Part shown: piece by piece, positions 28,807 through 36,709 of the stretch
How positions within the stretch are numbered: the stretch's first letter is position 1
Layout: every line of letters starts with the position of its first letter
Origin: an uncultured Microbacterium sp.
GTDB taxonomy: Bacteria; Actinomycetota; Actinomycetes; Actinomycetales; Microbacteriaceae
Direction: 5' to 3'
Length of the DNA: 64,000 nucleotides
NCBI GenBank assembly: GCA_913774845.1
Contig: CAJYJO010000003.1
Location: 62,001-126,000, forward strand
The notes under the pieces: model-generated
The model's input: the letters and a program-made list of their open reading frames with translations, nothing else
Databases searched by the model: none
What the model was told of the DNA's origin: nothing
Made by a program: the position numbers and the translations under genes

Positions 28807-30087
28807 TCATCCTGCCGCTGTCGTGTCCCGTCTCGTGATGGTCTTCGGCCGATTCATGGACGCGATCAGCGCCGCGATCAACAAGAGGGCCGCAGCGGAG
28901 AGGATTGCGGCTGACGGGGATTCAACCGCCCGGATCGCTACGGCGATCCAGCTTCCCACGATCGCGCCGAGGGCCGTAGCCGAGAATGACCAACTCATGA
29001 TTCTCGAGAATCTCTTACCTCGATATTCTCGTTGCCTCAGAGTCGTTATGACGACCTCTCGAACTCGCGAGGCAACGCCCAGAAGAAGCGCGTACGCGAG
29101 CCCTATCCACCAGAACCACTGCCCACCGATCAGCGTCATGGCGAGGGCGAAAAGGGTCAGCATCACGACCGTCGAAGCGGTCACCCCGATGAGGAGGGCC
29201 CGGGGGTTGAGGCGCGCGGCCATTGCTTTGCCGATCCATGGACCGATCGTCGCACCGGCTCCGAAAGTCGCGATCACAACTGCCAGCGCGACCGAGGGAT
29301 CGAAGCCCGACTGTCTCGCGATTGCCAAATAGACGAATACCCCCGAAAGAGTAGCGCCCATCTGCTCGATGAGACTGTATAGCGGGGAAGCAAAGCCGCT
29401 CCGCCAGAGATCATGCAGGAATTCACGCACTGGCATTCGACTGCCGAGCGCGTCGAATTCTTCCGGATCCTGACTCAGGAGTGGAGGCGTTATCACGGTT
29501 CGCGCGCTGACAATCCTGAACGACGCACCAAGCCAAGAGAACACAGCATTCGCACCAATAAGCATCACGATGGAAACGCCGGAGAGAATGCTGCCGAACG
29601 GCATGGCGACCACGATCCCCACAAATGCTAGTGCCGAGTATATGGACGCATTGAACGTCAGTGCTTCATGCACGTCTACTTGAGCGAGTTGCTGTCCATA
29701 AAACTCCTCCACGACGTCTCCCACGGCGGGGAATATCGCGGCAACAAGCAAATAGGTGACGAGGATCGGCACGGTGCCGCCTGGCCATAACACCAGCAGA
29801 AGGACCGCCACCGTACTGAGAGCAGCCTCGGCGAAGTCAGCGCTCACCAGGACTTTCGCCGGACTAAACCGCGCGGCGGAGGCCGCTATCAGCGGGGAGG
29901 AGAAGGAGATCAGCTCCCCGACGGTGACCAGCGCGGCAACCCAGAAGACCGGTAGCAGCCCACCGGCAACCGCACCATCCGACCCACCCTCGATGGTCCT
30001 CGTTCCGATGACGGATATGACAAGGCCGATGGTCATCCAGCGTCGAGCGCGCTGAAGAGTACGAAGAGGGACACTGCTTACCGTCAC
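28807..30087 (-). CDS. MFS-type exporter of the RiPP locus
   Basis: The 426-residue membrane protein has about 12 hydrophobic helices with a longer central cytosolic loop (about 195-235, SQDPEEFDALGSRMPVREFLHDLW) and ends in a basic tail. Arrangement and length fit the major facilitator superfamily; IMSWSFSATALGAIVGSWIA is a late helix. It diverges from the precursor/YcaO/HExxH genes with 104 bp between, which suggests that it exports or confers self-protection against the modified peptide. A GTG start with no Shine-Dalgarno sequence and TAAGAT 6 nt upstream hints at a leaderless transcript. Confidence 0.78.
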   Translation of the reverse strand: MTVSSVPLRTLQRARRWMTIGLVISVIGTRTIEGGSDGAVAGGLLPVFWVAALVTVGELISFSSPLIAASAARFSPAKVLVSADFAEAALSTVAVLLLVLWPGGTVPILVTYLLVAAIFPAVGDVVEEFYGQQLAQVDVHEALTFNASIYSALAFVGIVVAMPFGSILSGVSIVMLIGANAVFSWLGASFRIVSARTVITPPLLSQDPEEFDALGSRMPVREFLHDLWRSGFASPLYSLIEQMGATLSGVFVYLAIARQSGFDPSVALAVVIATFGAGATIGPWIGKAMAARLNPRALLIGVTASTVVMLTLFALAMTLIGGQWFWWIGLAYALLLGVASRVREVVITTLRQREYRGKRFSRIMSWSFSATALGAIVGSWIAVAIRAVESPSAAILSAAALLLIAALIASMNRPKTITRRDTTAAG

Positions 30088-30110
30088 CGTTGGATCTTAT
30101 CGTTGAGTTC

Positions 30111-30140
30111 TTGCATCCGCGGTGCCGAGTCACTTACCTT
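30111..30140 (+). promoter_or_regulatory. Weak candidate promoter for the RiPP precursor gene
   Basis: TTGCAT at 30111-30116 and TACCTT at 30135-30140 are 18 nt apart, giving a leader of roughly 45 nt before the precursor ATG. GTAC half-sites (TTGTACACGAACAGTACGG) downstream could form a small operator. Both are weak by eye. Confidence 0.3.
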
Positions 30141-30191
30141 AACCGTGCTGACTAACGCCAGCACTTGTACACGAACAGTACGGAGGACCCT

Positions 30192-30314
30192 ATGGGCAAG
30201 ACGAAGACCAAGAGCGGCAAGACGAACTTCCGAAACCCTCAGGAGACACGCTCAGCCGAAGACGAATTCTTCGCCACGGCCGAGGAAGAGCAGGCTAAAC
30301 AGGAAGAGAACTGA
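30192..30314 (+). CDS. Candidate RiPP precursor peptide (40 residues)
   Basis: A 40-codon ORF with an excellent ribosome site (GGAGGACCCTATG). The peptide starts MGKTKTKSGKTNFRN, continues through a Pro-Gln-Glu-Thr-Arg-Ser stretch, then EDEFFATAEEE, and ends AKQEEN. The first third is strongly basic with four Lys and four Thr/Ser; the second half is strongly acidic. There is no Cys, Trp, His, Tyr or Gly-Gly cleavage site. Potential YcaO targets are the Thr, Ser, Gly and Asn residues; candidate hydroxylation sites for the HExxH enzyme include Asn, Gln, Asp and Phe. It lies 46 nt before a YcaO gene on the same strand. Precursor status is inferred from size, position and partners. Confidence 0.75.
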   Translation: MGKTKTKSGKTNFRNPQETRSAEDEFFATAEEEQAKQEEN

Positions 30315-30321
30315 AAATTCG

Positions 30322-30349
30322 GGGTGCCGCGGCAGTTGACGCGGCACCC
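30322..30349 (+). terminator. Perfect hairpin between precursor and YcaO genes (possible attenuator)
   Basis: GGGTGCCGCG (30322-30331) pairs perfectly with CGCGGCACCC (30340-30349) across an 8-nt loop, starting 7 nt after the precursor stop. It is followed by TGGTTCG rather than a T-run. In RiPP operons such hairpins often act as partial terminators that keep the peptide more abundant than its enzymes. Its 3' arm ends 11 nt before the YcaO ATG. Confidence 0.75.
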
Positions 30350-30360
30350 TGGTTCGACAC

Positions 30361-31575
30361 ATGTTCGATCACGATAGAACGCTACCGCCATTCACGGCTT
30401 GGCGAAGCGGATTGACGTTACTCAGCGATCTCGGACTCACTCTTCAACAGCCCGATCCGGTCCTATCCTCATCCGCGACCAGCTATGTCGTCCCCACGAA
30501 GATTTTCCTCGGAGATCGCTGCATCAGTGAGGCATGCGGAAAAGGCATAGATTGGCAGGCGTGGGCGAGCGGCCTTTACGAGGCCCTGGAACATGCCGCC
30601 TCGGAGTACAAGCTTCCTGGGCAACAGCCGTTATACTCGTCGCGAGCGCTCCCGAAATCAGCCTTAGAAGATCGCGATTTGGTGTATAGGTTTGCGCGAC
30701 GTATTCGCGGAGACTCAGCGCAGCCTGTCGTCGATTTCGAGGATCCGCTGACACACAGGCCGGTGCTGTACCCGGCTATCGCTGCGGACTTCGGCTTCGC
30801 CATCACTGCTGATGACCGCGACCTGGGCTACCTCGACCGCGTCTCTACGACGAAGGGGTACGCGTCGGGGTCGGATAGGCGAGAGGCCGAGATTCACGCG
30901 TTGAACGAGCTGATCGAGCATGACGCCCTCTCTGCTTACCTCCTCTCACACTTCACCCAGGCGGATGCGCCAGTCGAGCTGGATGTCATGTCATGGCCAC
31001 CCGCGATCGGCGTCATCAGGACACTGCAGAATCTGGGCGCGCGGGAGCTAGTGATCGTCAGATTGCCGTCCCTCGTCTCGACCGTCGTTTTCGCATGGTG
31101 CATGTCTGCTGATGGCGCTGTCGTCACCGGTATCGGGTGCAGCTCATTTGTGACTGGTGCCGTCATGCGGGCGCTCACGGAAACGCATCAAGAACTCGTC
31201 GCCGAGCGGCTCGGTGCCTCCTGGGTGTCGGAGGGCGGGGAGCATCGCGACAATCTCGCGGAGTATCCCGTCCTGCATTCCTTGGCGGTTCCCCCGAGAC
31301 CTACGCCTCGATTCAGTGTCACGATCGACGCGGTCCGAGCGCGAGAAGATCCCGAAATCGATCCACACCCCGGGTCTCAGCTTGCCGCCGCGGGCTTCTT
31401 CTATCTCAGCCGGGAGGTCTGGAGCTCACCGACACTCTCAGTCGTCCAGGTGCTCATTCCCGGCGCTGAACGTTTCGCAGATATCGATCTCGGGCGGCCG
31501 ATCATCCCGACCGGCCGACTGGCAACAGCCAACCTCACCGCGCAGCTGCTCCGGAAGAAGGGCAAGTGGTTATGA
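30361..31575 (+). CDS. YcaO-family ATP-dependent peptide-modifying enzyme
   Basis: The 404-residue protein has the two ATP/Mg-binding stretches of the YcaO fold: GKGIDWQAWASGLYEALEHA (about 60-79) and STTKGYASGSDRREAEIHAL with NELIEHDAL following (about 162-190, acidic residues E175, E177, E183, E186). Family members activate a peptide backbone amide with ATP to form azolines, thioamides or amidines. No fused or adjacent E1-like/ThiF, TfuA or flavin dehydrogenase partner exists here, and the precursor lacks Cys, so thiazole formation is unlikely. There is no Shine-Dalgarno sequence; the ATG follows a hairpin. The stop overlaps the HExxH gene start (ATGA). Confidence 0.88.
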   Translation: MFDHDRTLPPFTAWRSGLTLLSDLGLTLQQPDPVLSSSATSYVVPTKIFLGDRCISEACGKGIDWQAWASGLYEALEHAASEYKLPGQQPLYSSRALPKSALEDRDLVYRFARRIRGDSAQPVVDFEDPLTHRPVLYPAIAADFGFAITADDRDLGYLDRVSTTKGYASGSDRREAEIHALNELIEHDALSAYLLSHFTQADAPVELDVMSWPPAIGVIRTLQNLGARELVIVRLPSLVSTVVFAWCMSADGAVVTGIGCSSFVTGAVMRALTETHQELVAERLGASWVSEGGEHRDNLAEYPVLHSLAVPPRPTPRFSVTIDAVRAREDPEIDPHPGSQLAAAGFFYLSREVWSSPTLSVVQVLIPGAERFADIDLGRPIIPTGRLATANLTAQLLRKKGKWL

Positions 31576-32540
31576 GAGACGTTCTCTGGACAGGCATCTA
31601 CGGAGCGATGGATGAGATCTGTCGACGAAGCCGCGCCGCCTACGCGACGGCCGGCTTCTCGCAGCGGGCCTCAGCCCTCGCTGTACATCCGCTGCTCGAC
31701 AACTTCGTATGGGAGGCGTTGACGTCGGGATGGACGGAACCAGCCGCCGACCACCTTCGCGTCCCTGTCGCGGGCGATCTCGACTCACCCGCCCGTTGGT
31801 TTCGCCGCGACCATCCCGCGGATTCTGCGCTGGCTGCGCATCTTCGCGCCGCAGCGTGCTCCGATCTGGAACTCGCGGATGAACCATGCACCCCGGACGA
31901 GACCTTCGCACGCCGGCTGACGGGTGCATGTCGCTTGCTCGCCGCGACCGTTCCCGAGCTATGGCAGCACACCGCCCCGTTCGTGACACGGGTCTTCGAC
32001 ATTCCCTCGGACGGCATGAGCAGTGCGTCTCTCGACCACACGGGCGGCGCCATCTTCGTGAGCTCCGTCTCTGGGGATGCCGGGAGCGAGGCAGACCGGA
32101 TACATCTCGCCGCATGCCTCCTGCACGAGGCCGCGCACAGCAAGTCCTACCGAATCTTTCGCGCGTTTGAGCAGGTGAGAGCTCCGGAGTCCCCCGACTT
32201 CATCGACGTGCCCTGGTGGCGGTCGACCGGTCAAACGTGGGCGTGGGACGTCGACAGATCGATCGTCGCCGCTCACGTCTACAGCCATCTCGCTACGTTC
32301 TACGATCGCCTGAGCGCGACACGACCCGGATTGCGGCGGCGACGACAGCAAGCGGCTTTCCGAGCGCGCTTCCTCACGAACGTGCTTCTCCAACTGCCGC
32401 CATCAGCCCTGAACCCCCAGTGGCGCGACTTCATCGAGTGGACAGCTTCCACCATCGTGCCCTTGGGGAAGTTGACCGACGCTGGCGAGAAAGAGCTCTC
32501 GAGACCGCTCAGTTCCTTCCCTCTCTACCGAAGTGGTTGA
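31572..32540 (+). CDS. HExxH-motif peptide-modification protein (putative alpha-ketoglutarate-dependent peptide hydroxylase)
   Basis: The 322-residue protein carries LLHEAAHSK, an HExxH motif with His185, Glu186 and His189, followed by IDVPWWRSTGQTWAWDVDR and a third histidine candidate in AAHVYSHLA. This pattern matches the 'HEXXH motif-containing putative peptide modification' family (TIGR04267-like) that accompanies RiPP precursors; some members have been shown to be iron/alpha-ketoglutarate beta-hydroxylases rather than proteases. I use the ATG at 31572, coupled to the YcaO stop; a GTG two codons earlier is possible. AGAAGGG is a good ribosome site. Substrate inferred: the 40-residue precursor. 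Confidence 0.82.
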   Translation: MRDVLWTGIYGAMDEICRRSRAAYATAGFSQRASALAVHPLLDNFVWEALTSGWTEPAADHLRVPVAGDLDSPARWFRRDHPADSALAAHLRAAACSDLELADEPCTPDETFARRLTGACRLLAATVPELWQHTAPFVTRVFDIPSDGMSSASLDHTGGAIFVSSVSGDAGSEADRIHLAACLLHEAAHSKSYRIFRAFEQVRAPESPDFIDVPWWRSTGQTWAWDVDRSIVAAHVYSHLATFYDRLSATRPGLRRRRQQAAFRARFLTNVLLQLPPSALNPQWRDFIEWTASTIVPLGKLTDAGEKELSRPLSSFPLYRSG

Positions 32541-32643
32541 TGCCCGCGTGAGCCCTTCGTGCCGGCGCTGCGCAGCCCACCCCCGTGCCCTCGTCGCAGG
32601 TGTCTTGGGCCTCGGCGCTAGGTAGTCGAACAGTGGATGCCGT

Positions 32644-32670
32644 GTGCCCCGCGCCTAGAATGCGGGGCAC
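32644..32670 (+). terminator. Hairpin after the RiPP operon
   Basis: GTGCCCCGC and GCGGGGCAC pair perfectly across a 9-nt loop, 100 nt after the HExxH stop. There is no T-run. It probably ends the operon, since the next gene has its own ribosome site. The rest of 32541-32788 shows no gene. Confidence 0.55.
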
Positions 32671-32788
32671 TCGGATGGTCACGACCGGAGGCGAAGACGA
32701 TAGCCCAACGCACCCTTACCGTGGCAGCGCGCCCGCGCGCGATGCGGCGGTGGGATCCTTACGCCATTCTGTGACGAGGGGGTAGCGC

Positions 32789-33700
32789 GTGCTTCTGTCG
32801 ATCGGACTCGTCCTGGTGTGTCTCGGCGTGATCGCCGGCGTTGTCGCTGCAGCTTTCCCCCGGGGCGAGCGCTCGGCGACCCGCAGCGCGTTCCTCCGGA
32901 CCGCGGTCGCTGCGGGGGTGGTATCGCTCGGCGCCGCGAGTCTCGTGGTGATGGGTGAGCACGGCGCGGGGAGGGTGGCATCCATCGCTGCGAACACCGC
33001 GCTCGTGCTCACACCGGGATTGATGTGCGTGGCGGTGTCGACGAGCTCGCGGCGACGCGCCCGCGGAGCGACGGTCTTCGCGGTGACGGCCTCGCTCGTC
33101 ACGGCGCTCGGTGGAATCACACTATCTGTGTCGGGGGCGTTCGCTTTGCGGGCGCTGGCGCTTGTCATCGTGTGCGCGGCGTGCGCAGTTCTCGCGATGC
33201 GGAACGACTCTCTCCCCCGCCAGTCGATGCGGCTTATGGCGGTCGCGATGGGCGGATACGCGACGTATTCGGCTGGCCGTGCCGTGGCGATCCTCGCCAC
33301 CGGGGCGACAGCCAACACCGACCTGGGGCCGTTCTCGGTGGCCCCCGCGGCGCTGCTCGCCGTCGCGGCGAACCTGTTCACCGGCGTGGCCGTGCTGCTG
33401 GTCGCCCTGGCGAACAGGCGCACCGCGCGTGAATGCACCGAGCAGCACAGCAAAGTCGTGATCGGGGACTTCACGCTGGTCGCATCGGCTTTCGGCGTGG
33501 CTCGCACCCACGATCTGGTGCACGAGCTCCGGCTCGCGGCGCGCGAGCTGGACCCGTCGGCTGTCGATGTTCCGCACGGGATCGCCACGCGGCGCAGCGG
33601 AGCCGTCCGTGAGATCGGTAGCCGCCTCAATCGGAACTACGGCTGGCGGCACGACGAGCTGCTGCTGCTCCGCATCGCGCACGAAGAGGCGCCCCGCTGA
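32789..33700 (+). CDS. Membrane protein of unknown function
   Basis: The 303-residue protein has about seven hydrophobic helices (for example LLSIGLVLVCLGVIAGVVAA and VVSLGAASLVVMG) over the first 210 residues. A soluble C-terminal domain of about 90 residues follows, rich in charged residues (HDLVHELRLAARELDP, REIGSRLNRNYGWRHDELLLLRI). I do not recognise the family. A GTG start follows GAGGGGG. It ends right before a strong terminator and is probably not part of the RiPP locus. Confidence 0.7.
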   Translation: MLLSIGLVLVCLGVIAGVVAAAFPRGERSATRSAFLRTAVAAGVVSLGAASLVVMGEHGAGRVASIAANTALVLTPGLMCVAVSTSSRRRARGATVFAVTASLVTALGGITLSVSGAFALRALALVIVCAACAVLAMRNDSLPRQSMRLMAVAMGGYATYSAGRAVAILATGATANTDLGPFSVAPAALLAVAANLFTGVAVLLVALANRRTARECTEQHSKVVIGDFTLVASAFGVARTHDLVHELRLAARELDPSAVDVPHGIATRRSGAVREIGSRLNRNYGWRHDELLLLRIAHEEAPR

Positions 33701-33704
33701 ACGA

Positions 33705-33738
33705 CAGAAAGCCCCGGATCCTCAGATCCGGAGCCTTC
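33705..33738 (+). terminator. Terminator, near-copy of the one after tRNA-fMet
   Basis: AGAAAGCCCCGGATC and GATCCGGAGCCTTCT pair around a 4-nt loop. The stem sequence is almost the same as that at 23540-23574. Confidence 0.88.
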
Positions 33739-33829
33739 TGCTCCCCCCATCACTGTCGTCCGCGTCCCCACGCGGACGGACACCACCGCTCGGCTTCCGG
33801 GCCCCACCCCGCGCCGTGAGCGGTGGTCG

Positions 33830-34042
33830 TCACACGGTATTGCGGTACCGACTCCCTGCGGCAGCGGGAGCCGCGACGATCATGGCGGCGATTAGGAGAA
33901 GAACCCCGGTGTCGCCATGCACGGTCAACATGAACGCACCCGCAACCGCGAGGGCGATGACGGCCGTCCACAGAATCGCCGTGGCGACCGGTGTCGCCCA
34001 GAGCGGGCGACCGTGGTTGTGATCCAGATACTCGCTTCGCAT
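33830..34042 (-). CDS. Small two-helix membrane protein
   Basis: The 70-residue protein has two hydrophobic helices, ATAILWTAVIALAVAGAFML and TGVLLLIAAMIVAAPAAAG, and a charged N-terminus (MRSEYLDHNHGRP). A good ribosome site (GAAGGTGA) precedes the ATG. Function unknown. About 200 bp upstream (34043-34246) has no gene. Confidence 0.6.
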   Translation of the reverse strand: MRSEYLDHNHGRPLWATPVATAILWTAVIALAVAGAFMLTVHGDTGVLLLIAAMIVAAPAAAGSRYRNTV

Positions 34043-34246
34043 GATCGCTCACCTTCGAGTCGGAGATGTCCTGCTTTGTCTTCGGAACCCTCCCCCATGT
34101 GGATTGGGTGCCGAGTTCGCCCATGATACGGCGTTTGTCCCCCGTTTGGGGGACGTTGACCCCGGAGCGACTGTTCCGGTAAAGACGCAACCGGGCTCGT
34201 CGTGCGGGCCGCATGAGAGCTCGATGAGAAATCTGGTCGGGCCGGG

Positions 34247-35362
34247 TCACCGGCCCGGAAGCACGGCGTTGTCATAGCAGGCGAGGTCGCCGTCATGCAC
34301 CGCGCGCGCCAGGGCATCGGTCTCGGGGGTCATCGCGTAGTCGTCCTCCACGGACATGTCGGCGGCGTCCGCTCCGAGGTAGAGCACCGCGTACGAGTTT
34401 GTGACGCCCTCGCCGATCCGCTCGTTCCATTGCGAGGTGAGCGGCGAGAAGGCGTTCAAACACTGCACGTGAATCAGCTTGTGCGCCACTTCGTGCTTCG
34501 TGGTGTTGACGAGCTTCTCGGTGTATTGACTTTCGACGCCCGGCGGGTAGAAGAAGATGTAGTCCCACGACTCCTCCTGAGCGCAGAACGAGGCTGCCGC
34601 CTCCGTGATCTCGTTGATGCCGCTCACGCAACCGCTGAGAGAAAGATCCTGCGTCGTCGTCGATCCGACCACGGCCGCGATCCGATTCGCCGTCTCCCAA
34701 TAGGTACCGTCGGCGCCGGGCACGACGGGGATCGCGGTGATCTCCTGCTCGAGCGCGAGGATGTCGGCATCCTGGGGGAAGGACTGCGTCGCCAGCGGGG
34801 TGTCGAGGCCGCCTCGAATGAGCTGATCCTTGATGTCGACGACGTGCGCATAGAGCGTCGAATAGGAGTACTCGTCAGCGGCTTCGGGCGAGTCGAACGT
34901 CATGTCGCCGTCGATCTTCGCGAGCTCCGCGTCGATGTATTCGTTGATCGCGTCCCGATATCCCGGCGAGACCCGGAAATTGTCGAACGTCCCCGGGTAA
35001 GCGATGGCGGGGATGTCCGGCGAGCGCAGCTCTTCGAGATTCCTGATCGCCATGTCGTAGTATGCCGCGTCGGCAAGCCGTCCTTTCGGAAACAGCGCAG
35101 CCGACACCGGCCCCCACGCGAACATTCCGCCCACGACCAGGGCGGCCACGACGGTGACCGTCGCTCCGATCCACACGAACGGGGCAGCACGCTTCTTCTG
35201 GCGCGTCGCGGTGACCGCCGGCTGGGTCACTCCGCCTGACGCGACATCCCGGGGGGTGGCTGAGTGGACGTGCGCCGTCCATGTCGAACCGTCCCAGTAC
35301 CGCAGCGTCCTGGTGCCCGTTCCGTCGTCGTACCACCCCGCAGGTGCGTGCTGATCGGCCAT
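34247..35362 (-). CDS. DUF2510 membrane protein with an extracytoplasmic HExxH motif
   Basis: The 371-residue protein starts with a DUF2510 domain (APAGWYDDGTGTRTLRYWDGSTWT, about 5-30). A basic stretch and one membrane helix (about 62-84) follow, then an extracytoplasmic domain of about 280 residues. That domain contains TTKHEVAHKLIHVQC, an HExxH zinc-protease-like motif, with WNERIGEGVTNSYAV further on; the Glu there could be a third metal ligand. Four cysteines probably form disulfides. Function unknown. A secreted-side membrane metalloprotease is an inference from the motif. I chose the ATG at 35362 because the DUF2510 domain begins there. Confidence 0.75.
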   Translation of the reverse strand: MADQHAPAGWYDDGTGTRTLRYWDGSTWTAHVHSATPRDVASGGVTQPAVTATRQKKRAAPFVWIGATVTVVAALVVGGMFAWGPVSAALFPKGRLADAAYYDMAIRNLEELRSPDIPAIAYPGTFDNFRVSPGYRDAINEYIDAELAKIDGDMTFDSPEAADEYSYSTLYAHVVDIKDQLIRGGLDTPLATQSFPQDADILALEQEITAIPVVPGADGTYWETANRIAAVVGSTTTQDLSLSGCVSGINEITEAAASFCAQEESWDYIFFYPPGVESQYTEKLVNTTKHEVAHKLIHVQCLNAFSPLTSQWNERIGEGVTNSYAVLYLGADAADMSVEDDYAMTPETDALARAVHDGDLACYDNAVLPGR

Positions 35363-35443
35363 GGCGCCCCCTCCATCGTCGAGGACAAGCCTACGGATAC
35401 GCGAGCCGCGTCTCGGACAGACCTCCGCCACCGGCGGTGACGG

Positions 35444-35725
35444 TCACTGCTCCCACTCCCCGACCCACCAGTCGGCGATCGTCGACATCTGCTCGGCCAC
35501 AGCCCCGTGAGCTTGTCCTGCGCGCCACGCGGCGAACGCATCCGCATCGACGAAGGTCCCGTCCTCGACGATGATGCGCCCCTTGCGGGTGTCCAGCGAG
35601 AGCTGGATCGTCCAACTTGCCACGCCGGGCTCATTCCCGAGTCCGCGCAGCGCGTCGATGGCGGAAAGGACGTCCGGGTCCGTGACTTCGTCACGGACCC
35701 GGAACAGCACGATGTGGCGGAACAT
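35444..35725 (-). CDS. Dabb (stress-responsive A/B barrel) family protein
   Basis: The 93-residue protein starts MFRHIVLFRVRDE and has the Dabb pattern of a dimeric ferredoxin-like barrel (ALRGLGNEPGVASWTI, then DADAFAAWRAGQAH). Function unknown. Its ATG directly follows the fcl stop codon (TAGATG), so it is the last gene of the gmd-fcl operon. Confidence 0.85.
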   Translation of the reverse strand: MFRHIVLFRVRDEVTDPDVLSAIDALRGLGNEPGVASWTIQLSLDTRKGRIIVEDGTFVDADAFAAWRAGQAHGAVAEQMSTIADWWVGEWEQ

Positions 35726-36709
35726 CTACTCGCGGATAGTGTCCACGTGGTCGCGGTACCACGCGACGGTGCGCTCCATGCCCTCTTCAAGCGAGATGGA
35801 TGCCGTCCACCCGGCCTCGGCGAGCTTCGACACGTCGAGCAGCTTCTGCGGGGTGCCGTCGGGCTTCGTCGTGTCCCACTCGGTCTCGCCGGTATAACCG
35901 GTGACCCGGGCGATCGTCTCGGCGATTTCGCGGATGGTCACGTCGGAGCCGGTGCCCACGTTGACCTGGTCGGGGCCGTCGTAGTGCTCCATGAGGTGCA
36001 GACACGCATCGGCCATGTCGTCGGCGTGGAGGAATTCGCGGCGCGGCGTACCGGTCCCCCAGTTCGTCACGCTTCCTGCACCCGAGGTGGCAGCGTCGTC
36101 ATAGCGGCGGATCAGAGCGGGCAGCACGTGCGACCCCTTCGGCGAGAAGTTGTCGTTCGGGCCGTAGAGGTTCGTCGGCATGGCACTGATCCACGGAAGT
36201 CCGTACTGGCGGCGCACCGCCTGCGTCTGCAGGATGCCGGCGATCTTCGCGATTGCGTACGCGTCGTTCGTGGGCTCGAGATGGCCCGTGAGCAACGAGT
36301 CCTCGCGAATGGGCTGCTCGGCGAACTTCGGGTATATGCACGACGAGCCGAGGAACAGCACCCGCTCGACGTCGTTCGCGAGCGCCGCGTCGAGCACGTT
36401 GACCTGGATGCGCATGTTGTCGCTGAGGAAGTCGACCGGGTACGTCGAATTGGCCAGGATGCCGCCGACCTTGGCCGCAGCGAGCACGACGTACTTCGGC
36501 TTGGTCTCACCCATGTAGGCGAATACCGCGTCGCGATCTTTCAGGTCAAGCTCGGCCGAGGTCTTGCCGACGATGTTGTCGAACCCCGCTGACTCGAGCC
36601 GGCGGACGATCGCGGATCCGACGAGTCCCCGGTGTCCGGCGACGTAGAACGTCGCGTCACGATCGAGTTCCTTCGGGGTGTACTGCACCCCGTCGACGGC
36701 GGTCGTCAC
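35726..36709 (-). CDS. fcl: GDP-L-fucose synthase
   Basis: The 327-residue short-chain epimerase/reductase converts GDP-4-keto-6-deoxy-mannose to GDP-L-fucose. The NADP motif is [16 protein letters not shown] (about 23-38). The catalytic Ser lies in FLGSSCIYP (about 122) and Tyr/Lys in YAIAKIAG (about 151-155). [15 protein letters not shown] and the C-terminal [13 protein letters not shown] are typical. Overlaps gmd by ATGA. Confidence 0.96.
   Translation of the reverse strand: MTTAVDGVQYTPKELDRDATFYVAGHRGLVGSAIVRRLESAGFDNIVGKTSAELDLKDRDAVFAYMGETKPKYVVLAAAKVGGILANSTYPVDFLSDNMRIQVNVLDAALANDVERVLFLGSSCIYPKFAEQPIREDSLLTGHLEPTNDAYAIAKIAGILQTQAVRRQYGLPWISAMPTNLYGPNDNFSPKGSHVLPALIRRYDDAATSGAGSVTNWGTGTPRREFLHADDMADACLHLMEHYDGPDQVNVGTGSDVTIREIAETIARVTGYTGETEWDTTKPDGTPQKLLDVSKLAEAGWTASISLEEGMERTVAWYRDHVDTIRE

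Noticed and set aside
33705-33738. Attachment site (attR) of an integrative element
   Set aside because: Similarity to the sequence at 23540 is confined to a terminator hairpin, does not extend into the tRNA, and no integrase is present.
34247-35362. Second RiPP-modifying HExxH enzyme
   Set aside because: The protein has a DUF2510 domain, a membrane helix and an external HExxH context unlike the RiPP-associated family, and it lies on the opposite strand beyond a terminator.
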